From NCBI RefSeq assembly GCF_963676685.1, contig NC_092351.1, positions 37,996,733 to 38,060,732 of the forward strand: a stretch of 64,000 bases of DNA. The letters run 5' to 3'. The notes under the pieces are model-generated. The model was given only the letters and a program-made list of their open reading frames with translations, was not told the DNA's origin and did not search any database. Shown here in pieces: positions 9,891 to 21,400 of the stretch; within the stretch, counting starts at the first letter, position 1; the number at the start of each line of letters is the position of its first letter. The translations under genes were made by a program, and so were the position numbers. Source of the DNA: Mytilus edulis. Taxonomy: Eukaryota > Mollusca > Bivalvia > Mytilida > Mytilidae.

Positions 9891-11194
9891 ATTTTCATAT
9901 TTGGAAAAAAGGGGGGATGGGCCGGGTGGCTAACATGCAGTGGCTCAGGTCATGCTTCGGTAATTCCATTTTTAGCTCACCTGGCCTAAAAGGCCAAGTG
10001 AGCTTTTCTCATCACTTGGCTTCCGTCGTTGTCCGTCGTCTGTCGTCCGTCGTCGTTAACTTTTACAAAAATCTTCTCCTCTGAAACTACAGGGCCAAAT
10101 TAAATCAAACTTGGCCACAATCATCATTGATGTATCTAATTTAAAACTTGTGTTTTTTTACCCGACCAACCAACCAAGATGGCCGCCACGGCTAAAATAG
10201 AACATAGGGGTAAAATGCAGTTTTTGGCTTATAACTCAAAAACCAAAACATTTAAAGCAAATTTGACAAGGGGTAAAATTGTTAACCAGGTCAAGATCTA
10301 TCTGCCCTGAAATTTTTAGATAAATCAGACAACCCATTGTTGGGTTGCTGCCCTTAAATTGGTAATTTTAAGGAAATTTTACTGTTTTTGGTTATTATCT
10401 TGAATATTATTATAAATGGAGATAAACTGTAAACAGCAATAATGTTCAGCAAAGTAAGATTTACAAATAAGTCAACATGACCAAAATGGTCAGTTGACCC
10501 CTTTGGGAGTTATTGCCCTTTATAGTCAATTTTTAACCATTTTTCGTAAATCTCCATGATCTTTTACAAAAATCTTCTCCTCTGAAACTACTGGGCCAAA
10601 TTAATCCAAACTTGGCCACAATCATCATTGATGTATCTTATTTATAATTTTTGTTTTTTGACCCGGCCAACAAACCAAGATGGCCGCCAGGGCTAAAAAT
10701 AGAATAGGTTAAATGCAGTTTTTGGTTATTACTCAAAAACAAAAGCATTTAGAGCAAATCTGACAAGGGGTAAAATTGTTTATCTGGTCAAGATCTATCT
10801 GCCCTGAAATTTTAAGATGAATGGGACAACCTGTTGTTGGGTTGCTGCCCCTGAATTGGTAATTTTAAGGAAATTTTGCTTTTTTTGGATATTATCTTGA
10901 ATATTATTATGGATAGAGATAAACTGTAAACAGCAAAAATGTTCAGCAAAGTAAGATTTAAAAATAAGTCAACAGGACCAAAATGGTCAATTGACCCCTT
11001 TAGGAGTAATTGCCCTTTATAGTCAATTTTTAACCATTTTTCGTAAATCTTAGTTAACTTTTACAAAAATCTTCTCCTCTGAAACTACTGGGCCAAATTT
11101 TACCAAACATAGCCAGAATCATTATTAGTCTATCTAGTTAAAAAATTGTGTTTTGTGACCGGGTAAACCAACCAAGATGGCCGCTAAGGCTAAA

Positions 11195-11492
11195 AATAGA
11201 ACCCTGCCGCATTTTTGTGCCTGTCCCAAGTCAGGAGCCTCTGGCCTTTGTTAGTCTTGTATTGTTTTAATTTTAGTTTCTTGTGTACAATTTGGAAATT
11301 AGTATGGCATTCATTATCACTGAACTAGTATATATTTGTTTAAGGGCCAGCTAAAGGATGACTCCGGGTGTGGGAATTTCCCGTTACATTGAAGACCTGT
11401 TGGTGACCTTCTGCTGTTGTTTTTTTATTTGGTCGGGTTGTTGTCTCTTCGACACATTCCCCATTTCCATTCTCATTTTTATTAAGCACAAA
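11195..11492 (+). mobile_element. Solo 3' tail of the RYIDDVLS retroelement
   Basis: Matches 16025-16305: CCCTGCCGCATTTTTGTGCC, GTCAGGAGCCTCTGGCC, CAATTTGGAAATTAGTATGG, GACTCCGGGTGTGGGAA, GGTCGGGTTGTTGTCTC, and an end at CCCCATTTCCATTCTCA. It is inserted in the third monomer of the array element. Confidence 0.8.
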
Positions 11493-11644
11493 TATGATCT
11501 TTCTATATTAATCTGATTAAAATTAAATCATTGAATTGCTTAATTGTTTGATGCATGACATATCAGAACAACTTTAACTAAGAGCAATTCAAGGATTTAA
11601 AAATTAAAAATATATATCATACAAAATATGTCTCATGTGTTTAG

Positions 11645-11875
11645 GGCGGTGGGTATAATCAGAATATATACCGTGATGCATGTCAATGGAAAAATATGCC
11701 AACCAGGCATTTCAAAAGACTGGAAAGTAAAATTTTTGGGATTGAAAGAAAGTGTTTATTACTGCATAATAATGCTGCTAAAATTGATGAAAAGCTGCAA
11801 ACTTTTTTGGTCACTGTGAAGTGCTATAATGTTTATATAAATAAGCATGCACATAATCAGTAACACAATAGGCTG
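11645..11875 (+). CDS. Candidate terminal exon, unknown protein
   Basis: After a TGTGTTTAG acceptor at 11644 the frame beginning GGC is open for 76 codons to TAA (11873-11875): GGGYNQNIYRDACQWKNM..., RHFKRLESKIFGIERKCLLL..., FLVTVKCYNVYINKHAHNQ. The length and the C, W and K/R spacing look like protein rather than chance, but I recognise no family. It sits inside the insertion in array element copy 1, so it may have been carried in by a mobile element. Start ATG at 11628 lies in another frame. Confidence 0.3.
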
Positions 11876-12489
11876 TTAACACTTGTAAATTTTAAGACTG
11901 CAGTAGTTTCAGAAGTTAAAATGTTATCAATTTTCTAAAGAAAATAGAAACTACATGAGAGAAAAGAGAAAGCTACACTTCCATTAGACCAGTACATCAA
12001 GCATGTCAAGCACTAACAAAGAAAATAACATTCTCTCACATTTCTTTCCTCTCAATATAATTCATCCTCACAATTCTTATTTTTTCTCCTTAAAGAAAAT
12101 ACATCTGTACATACCACTCATTATATTATCTAAAAATAAGTCAACATGACCAAAATTGTCAGTTTTTAACAATTTTCATTAATTTGGTAAATTTTTGTAA
12201 AATTTTTACAAAATGTTTTATTCTATCTATTAAAAGGGCCAAGTTTATTATAGATGGAGAAAGTTGTAAGTAGCAAATATGTTCAGTATAGTAAGATCTA
12301 CAAACACATCAACATCACCAAAACACAATTTTGTCATGAATCCATCTGTGTCCTTTGTTTAATATGCACATAGACCAAGGTGAGCAACACAGGCTCTTTA
12401 GAGCCTCTAGTTTACATTGTATTCATGCAGGGGCATCATCTGTGTCCCATAGCCATATTACCAATATTATTTTTTGTAGTATATGAATA

Positions 12490-15400
12490 ATGGGTCTCAA
12501 AAGAAAGACTGCTTCAACAGGGAGAGCATCTAGAAAGGAAAATGAGTTTAATGAGTTCTCAGATATGGATGGTGATGATTTACATAAACCAAACTCAGAT
12601 AAAGATCCAATAGACAAACCAGGTACTCTATTATAAATAATGTAATCAGTGGGTCTCATTGGGGTCTAAGCGTGATGTGGGACTGCCGATTTTTTGTAAG
12701 CGTGACACGGGAAAGTCAAATTATTGTGCCGTGAAAACAGGAATTAAGGTCTAGCGGGACACGGGAAATTACAAAAAAATGAGAATTGCTTAGGTACATA
12801 GTATAAGCGGGATACGGGAATCTGACAAAACAGTAAGCGGGATCGGGGATCAGAACCTCCCAATGAGACCCCCTACACAGTTGTATATACTCAGATTGAT
12901 TATTTGATTGCTGGTGTTTAACACCACTTTTAGCAAGCTTGGCTATATTGCAGTGTAAGTTTTAATTGGTGGTGAAATAATCTGGGATACCAACAAGAGA
13001 GAACCACCTACCTTTGGCAGGAAAACTATGCAGTATGGGCTTTGCTCATTGTTGAAGGCCTTATGATGACCTATAGTTGTTAATGTCTGTGTCATTTTGG
13101 TCTTTTGTGGATAGTTGTCTCATTGGCAATCAAACCACATCTTTTTTATATTGCATTATGTGCCAATTCAGATAGTAGTCAAATGCATCTGTTGACAGCT
13201 TGGTTCTCACTCAAAACTTCAGTGTTTTCCATATTTGTGAAAAAGAAGGAGATATGATAAAATTGCTGTTAAGACAATCATGACAATTAACTACCAGAAA
13301 CACAATTATCTACCAGAAACTAAAAATATTTTGATGTAACCAACTGCATGCATTTGTCATCATACTGCTACAACAATGAGCATAGCCATCTCATCATTTG
13401 GCCACACTGTATTAAAAAGCTATAAACATAATTAAAGATCAAACGTAACAAAAAGTGATTTTTTAATTTATTTACAATGTACGTTATTAAAGTCATACAT
13501 TGTGGTAGATATATGGTAATGGATGAGGGCAGGTGTTTAGGATGCAGAATTTAACAATTTGTTTAACATGTTTAAAACAAGTTTGTAAAACTGTTTAAGT
13601 TTCACCAAATATATCCATTTTAAGGCTATTAGATCATGTGTTTTTCGTTCATATAGTTAGGTGCTTGAATCCTCATGAAGATCATATATATATATTGTAA
13701 ATGGTATTGAATCACTGAAAAAGGAATCTTTGACAAAATAAATTATCTTCAATTTCAAACAGACTTAAACATGTTTAATATAAGAAGAAGAATATTATTG
13801 TCAATTGAACATGCATAGAGAGGATAAAAATAAAAATAAAACATTGAAATACTGTAAATTTAGAAATTGTTGTAATGTTTTTGTCTCACCTGTGAGGAAA
13901 AGTCACAGTATAAGAGACATAGATGTTACTAACTGACAGCAATGTAAAACTTTTTGTGTAAAGCTTCATATTTCAGAAGGGAGAAGACTAAGATGCATCA
14001 TACCTTGTATGCAAATACCATATGTAATAATTATGAAGTTTCTAGCAGTCATTTGTCCTTGACTTCATTTTCATGGTTCAATGACTGCTTGTAATAAAAT
14101 AACAGTTTTTGTGTCATATGAATTTTTAACTTTTTATGAGTAGAGGATTACTTTAAGAGGTATATGGGTTCTTTTAAAATTGCGTCATATAATGGTATGG
14201 TGTTCATGATGTTGTCGTCGTCAGAAGACACATTTAGTTTCTGGACAATAACTTTAGTTTTTTTAGTGAATTGATCTCTATAAACTTTTAACAGAAGGTT
14301 CAATACCACTAAAGAAAGGTTGGGATTGATTTTAGGGGTCAAATTAGGGGCCAAAAAAAGGGCCCAAATAAGCATTTTTCTTGGTTTTCAAAAAATAACT
14401 TAAGTATAATTAAATAGAAATCTATGAAATTTAAACACAAGATTAATGACCACAACAGGAAGGTTAGGATTGATTTTTGAAGTTTAGTCCTAACAGTTCA
14501 GAAATTAGGGGCCCTAAAAGGGCGCAAAGAAGCATTTTTCTTGGTTTTCACACAATAACTTTAGTAAAAGTGAAAAGAAATCTTTGACATTTAAACGGAG
14601 GTTAATGACCACACAAGGAAGATTGGGATTGAATTTGGGAGTTTTGGTCCCAACAGTTTTAGGAAATTGGGGCCAAATAGGGTTTCATCAAAAATTGAAT
14701 TATTGGGGTTCTAATTAATATGCCAAATCTAACTGTGTATTTATAATCTTAATATTTGGTCAAGTTTTGAAATTGGTCTACATTAAGGTCCAAAATTGAA
14801 TTTAGTTTCATTTCAACAAAAATTTAATATATGTTTTTTTTTGATAAAATGCTGAATCTAATCATATGTCTTTAGTTTTTTGATATTTGGCCCAAGTTAT
14901 CAAATTGGTCAGCATTGAGGTCTAAAGGGTTCAAAATTGAACTTTATTAGACTTATTCAAAAATTGAATTCTTGGGGTTCTTTGATATGCTGAATCTAAC
15001 CATGTATTTTAATTTTGGATATTGGACCATAATAGGTTAATAATGACGACTTCAGTATGTATATTAATGAAATTTATCCTGTTGAACTTACTTTAAATAA
15101 AGCTAATACTAACAATGACCACTGCCCTTTTCTCGATCTTGATATCTATATCACTAATGGAAAGCTGAATACTAAAATTTATGATAAAAGGGATGATTTT
15201 TCATTTCCTATCGTTAATTATCCGTTTTTAGATGGCGACGTTCCCTTGTCACCATCTTACGGTGTTTATATATCTCAACTTGTACGATTCGCTCGTGTAT
15301 GTAACAATGTTTTAGATTTTAACGAGAGAAATTTATGTATTACTGAAAAATTATTCCACCAGGGTTTTCGATATCACAAACTAGTCAAAACATTTACTAA

Positions 15401-18400
15401 ATTTTATCATCGGTATAAAGACATCATTCGTAAATATAGCTCAACATGCAGACTTCTAATACGTTCAGGTATTTCACATCCAATTTTTTATGGTAATATT
15501 CTTTATAAAGCACAAAGGTGTCAGTATTCACCTCAGAAACTTACAAAACCTTTGAATAGACTTATTAAGAAGGGATATAATTACGATACTGTTGTCAAGT
15601 CATTAAAGATTGCATATTTTGGCGTTAATATTGAGTCACTGATAAGGTCTTTGCATCGGAACTAAACACATTTATTCTAAAAACAGTTGTTGGCATGACA
15701 CGGGTTATGTTCTTCTCATATATGTTATGATGGTATGATACTAAACCCCTAACGGGAAGGATTGTGCCTGATGTTCATATGATGAAATCATAATCTTTCA
15801 GTCAGTTTAATTGAAGTCTGGAGCTGGCATGTCAGTTAACTGCTAGTAGTCTGTTGTTATTTATGTATTATTGTCATTTTGTTTATTTTCTTTGGTTACA
15901 CCTTCTGACATCAGACTCGGATTTCTCTTGAACTGAATTTTAATGTGCGTATTGTTATGCGTTTACTTTACTACATTGGTTAGAGGTATAGGGGGAGGGT
16001 TGAGATCTCACAAACATGTTTAACCCCGCCGCATTTTTGCGCCTGTCCCAAGTCAGGAGCCTCTGGCCTTTGTTAGTCTTGTATTATTTTAATTTTAGTT
16101 TCTTGTGTACAATTTGGAAATTAGTATGGTGTTCATTATCACTGAACTAGTATATATTTGTTTAGGGGCCAGCTGAGGGACGCCTCCGGGTGCGGGAATT
16201 TCTCGCTACATTGAAGACCTGTTGGTGACCCTCTGCTGTTGTTTTTTATTTGGTCGGGTTGTTGTCTCTTTGACACATTCCCAATTTCCATTCTCAATTT
16301 TAATGTCCAATTTAAAAGTCTAAGTTTTTAGACCACATTCATTCTGTGTCAGAAACCTATGTTGTGTCAACTATTTAATCACAATTCAAATTCAGAGCTG
16401 TATCAAGCTTGAATGTTGTGTCCATACTAGCCCTAACTGTTCAAGGTTCGACTTCTGGGGTTCTATAAAGCTGTGCCCTGTGGAGCACCTGTTTTTTGTT
16501 TTTTTTGTTTTCCAAGTTCTATAACCAATAGGTAAACTTTATTTGGTGTATTGAATGAATGTAGATGAATGTTGTGTAAGGTGTACATGTCAGTCTAGTC
16601 TGTATCATCTGACCTTGACCTCATTTTCATGGTTCATTGGTCAATATTAGGTTTTTGTGTTTTGTTTGATTTTCCAAATAATGATAGCTAAAAGGTCAGC
16701 TATGTTTAGTGTATGGTGCAAGGTGTACAAAATTGTCTGACAGGTATTATCATGATTATCTGACATTTATCTCATTTTCTTGGTTCATTGGTCAATGACA
16801 GTTTCTTAATTTTGTCAGTTTATCAAATACTATACATGCTATAAGTAACAGGTCAACTATATTTGATGTATATAATGATTGTAAGGTGTACATGTCTGGT
16901 TAATTCGTCTGACTATGACCTCATGATCATGGAACATAAATAAAGTTAAGTTTAAGTGTCAGATACTTGTAGTTAGCTGGGGAACCGTAGCTCTTAGGTC
17001 CTTATGCTATATTTTTACTATTTGCATTCTATGGTCCGCAAATAGTAAAAAAAAAGCATAAGGACCTAAGAGCTACGGTTCCACAGCTAACTTGTGGTAA
17101 AACGTACCTTCATATTAAAGACTTTCAACATTAATTCAATAACAAGCAAGACATAGGAGACATTTCAGCTTGTGCACTCTTGTGTCCTTGTTATGGATTA
17201 ATGTGACTGAATGAGTATTGAGATAATACAATGTTATAAGAACTCACATTCTGATATCAGATACGGTACATATAATTTTATCTAATGTACATATGTATGC
17301 AGATTTTCAAGAATTCACAATAATTAACCTCACTTTTTTGTCTTTTCTAAAAATCACTTATAAATGCACACACTAATTTCTGAATTACAGATATTATAAA
17401 TTGAAATTTATTTTCAGACAAGGGAGATAAATGGGAACCTGATTATGAAGATAATCTTTTTGAAGACATTAATTATGAAGTGAATTATGAAATAAAACAT
17501 GAGAAGGATGACCCTTGCTATGCTAGGAAACAGGAACTTCTCCAAGACTGTAAAATATTAACAGAAAGTGTCAGAAAGCCATTGAACGTTGCTGTCATTG
17601 GACCACCAGGATGTGGTAAATCATCGTTCCTTAATACCGTATTTGCTAGTTTTAGCAGTAATCGCTGGTACGAATATGCCAAGTGTGGTTATTTTGGAAA
17701 TCATGAAGATGTGATGGGAATGCAAATTACAAGACATCTAAGAAGGTACCTGATTTGCTTAAGATTATTATTTATATGGATCTGCACACTTTCAAAATTA
17801 CTTGTTAATTTTTGTTTCTAATTTGTGCAATGCTTTGTAGGGAGCACAATTTTTGTCCAGCCTGCAGCTTTTGTTGCAGAAAGCTCGACATAGGGATAGT
17901 GATCCGGCGGCGGTGGCGTTAGCTAACTTCTTAAAAGCTTTATATTTTAGAAGGTAGAAGACCTTGATGCTTCATACTTTGTATATAGATGCCTCATGTT
18001 AAGAACTTTCCGTCAGTCACATGTCCAATGTCCATGACCTCATTTTAATGGTTCAGTGACTACTTGAAAGAAAAGTTCAGATTTTTTGTAATGTTAAATT
18101 CTCTCTTAGTATAAGTAATTGCTGCTGAGTGAGGAAAACTATATTTGGTATGTGCGTACTTTGCAAGGTCCTCATGCCCGTCAGACAGTTTTCACTTGAC
18201 CTCGACCTCATTTCATGGATCAGTGAACAAGGTTAAGTTTTGGTGGTCAAGTCGATATCTCAGATACTATAAGCAATAGGTCTAGTATATTCGGTGTATG
18301 GAAGGACTGTAAGGTGTACATGTCCAACTGACAGGTGTCATCAGACCTTGACATCATTTTCATGGTTCAGTGGTTATAGTTAAGTTTTTGTGTTTTGGTC

Positions 18401-21400
18401 TGTTTTTTTTTATACTATATGCAATAGATCTACTATATTTGGTTTATGGAAATATTTTATAATCTATATGTCTGTTACGCTGGTTTTATTTGACCTTGAC
18501 CTCATTTTCACGGTCCATTGCTAAGTGTTAAGTGTTTGTGTTTTGGTCTGTTTTTCTTAATTTATAAGCAATAAGTCAACTATATTTGTTGTAGAATTGT
18601 TAGCTGTTCATGTCTGCCTGGCATGGTTCATCTGACTTTGACCTCATTTTCATGGTTCATTGATCAATGTTTTGTTTTCTTGGTTAATGTTGAGTTTATG
18701 TGACAGTTGTAATAAAGCTTTATATTTATGCCAATCAACATAGTATCAATTATTAGTAAAGAAGGCGAGACATTTCAGCGTGTGCACTCTTGTTTCCTTT
18801 TAGTTTGACCCATACATTGTAGTTGATCCAATAAACAACATTTCACACTCCAGATAAGCACCCTACATCAAGACCACCAAGGTGGTTCTCTTAAAAAAGA
18901 AATTTTAACTGGTATTAATTGATATTTGTTTATCTGTTCCTTTGTTTGCAGTTCTTGTCATAAATGTATACATATTGTTTTTTATTATTGTAATATGAAC
19001 ATACCTGGTAGTTGAAATGGCAGTTTGAAAAATGATATAGTGAAAAGTAAAGATTTATAGATAATATACCAGTAGGAATAAGTAGCATATTTGATATTGT
19101 AGTTTCTCTTCATCAACAGCAGTTAACCTTCCTATCAACCTTGTGTTGGTGGTCTTTGGTTTTCAATATGCCACCACCTCGTTGAGGGGGGAGGGGGGGG
19201 TACCTTTTTATGTTTACCTGTTAGGCCCTTTTAAGGTGTTGTTAACTGTTATCTGTTTTCACTGTTATCAGCATTTTTGAATTTTTTTTTAAACTGTTTT
19301 TGCCAAAATCTAGGTGTTGTTAACATGTTAACCGACCCCCTATTGTCCCTCCTCTCGTGAGGTATTGCACTCTTTCCATATAGGAATGACTTTACTCTCA
19401 ATCTGATAACTCAATATCATGAATATGGTGGCTAGTAACCTAAGTTTTTCTGATATATTTCAGCTTCCCAAAGGAAGAATATTACAAACAGAATGATTTG
19501 AGTAGGTTCCCTACATTTATAGACATGACTGGATTTGAAAACGATGATTCAATAATAAATGAAGAACTCTTACGTCTTGTTTTCTGTGGTAAAGTGAAAG
19601 AAAAAGAGATATTGAATGACATTGTTGCTTTTGGAAGATATCATGGAATAACAACGATGAGAAACGAGTACAGAGACAGGTTTACACACAGACGAATCAA
19701 TAGGATCATCATTGTGTGTTCGTCCAATCCAGATTCTGCCATGCCTTCTGCTTTGTTAAAGACTGTGGTGAAAGTGGCCAATGAATTAGGTAATGTTGAT
19801 AAGATTCATCTATTTTAAAAAGCTTATAAGTTGGGCAATAATGCTTTAATTGAAAGCAATCAAATTAACTATCAGTATTACATGTATTAAGGTTTGTTCG
19901 ATAAAAAAATACTTGGAGCACAGGCAACTTCAAGATACTTCCTCTACAAATGGGTTTCAAGTCTTATAATGGAACAATTCAATTTGGAATAATTTTGAAT
20001 TTTGAATTTTGAAAAAATTATTAGAAAATAATATAAAACTAACCCCACAAAAGAGAATTAGCCATTAATGCTTGACAAGTTAAAAAGAAGATGCAGTGTG
20101 ATTGCCAAGGAGACAACTTTCCACAACAGACAAAATGACACAGAAATTAACAACTATTGGTTACCTTACAGCCTTCAACATTGAGCAAAGCCTATACCAC
20201 ATAGTCAGCTATAAAAGGCCCGAAATGACAAATGTGAAATAATTCAAACTAAAATCTATTGGCCTTATTTTTGTACAATAAATAAGCGAGAAAAAAAAAT
20301 GTCTAACACATCAACAAGGACAACCACTGAATTACAGGCTCCTGACATGGAAGGTTCATTATACTGTAACTAGATAATTCTGTAAGAATTAACGAAACCT
20401 TTTAGCCATGCATTCATAGCTTAACCTTCTAAATGGTTAATTCCCATATTACATGTCTTATTAATTTTCTAGAATTAAAAGAACCCTTTAATATAACATA
20501 CAGATCTGTTGCCTTTTACATGTATGAAATTGCTCAAGATATTCTTTAATAAATAAACAAGCATTAATGAAATGAAATTGAAAATTAAAGGACAAGTTGT
20601 AATGATAGGAAAATTCATATGTCAATAGGTTTTTCAAATCTCATAGACAGGTGAACAAACAAAAGATGACATGTTTACTTTCACATAAGAATCAGAAGTG
20701 TAGGTATATTATTCAGCTTCTTTATTGTTCCCACTTGACACAACATAATTTTTTTCTCTGAAAAGTATAAGAAAATATGGAAATATAATTTAGAGTTGTT
20801 CCCCTTGAAATGTCAATTTTTAATGTGAAATATTTGGCAGTTTTCTCGAAAACTATAGGAGCTATTAGTTAAAAGTTTATTACAAAAATATTGAGAATCA
20901 CAAAACCCATCTACATGAACTAGTAAGTGCAATTTAAGGTCCACACTAGTACTAGTCAGACACTTTTTCATTATGTCAGTGATAATTGGGCTCATGTGAG
21001 CCTCTTGTTTTTTTATGTAACAATTGCATGGTAATGAATAGTTAATTATAATTAATGCTTTCTTTTTATAGACATTACATTTTATGGTGTCATGACTTGT
21101 GCTGATATATTTAGAGCAAAATATGATAAAAGAGTACAAAGCAGAGAGAAATTGTTCAGGGAAACCCTTGGTTTACCTAGAAATAGATTGGCAAGTGTAA
21201 TTAATTACTGTCCAGCTGTGGATCCTGATCGGTCATATGAGGATACTCTATTACCAGATCTTGATGTACCTGTACTGAGGCTCATGAGACAGGTATACGA
21301 TTAAAATTTAAAAAAAAATGAAATTTATCTTTACTAGCTGTAGAAACAGGATGAAAAGCAAGGCTTTATATTTCTGACCATGTATTGTACATTTATTGTT

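Larger units (their letters stand above)
9974..12413 (+). mobile_element. Array element copy 1 (500-bp monomers, Helentron/HINE-like ends), interrupted at 11195-12124
   Basis: Starts TTTTTAGCTCACCTGGCC with a hairpin around GGCC...GGCC, then monomers starting at about 10054, 10556 and 11055 (each with ACTTTTACAAAAATCTTC, AACCAAGATGGCCGC and TCAACATGACCAAAATGG). The end is GACCAAGGTGAGC, hairpin GGCTCTTTAGAGCC, CTAG, TTT. The third monomer is broken by a 3' tail of the RT element (11195-11490) and by about 630 bp of unrelated sequence. See 25583 for the intact form. Confidence 0.8.

Noticed and set aside
12423-12659. 78-codon open frame on the minus strand
   Set aside because: It is the shadow of the first coding exon (12490-12622) of the GTPase-like gene, whose phase is confirmed by the next exon.
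16430-16470. GGTTCGACTTC resembling a tRNA T-arm box
   Set aside because: No matching D-arm, anticodon arm or acceptor stem could be folded around it.
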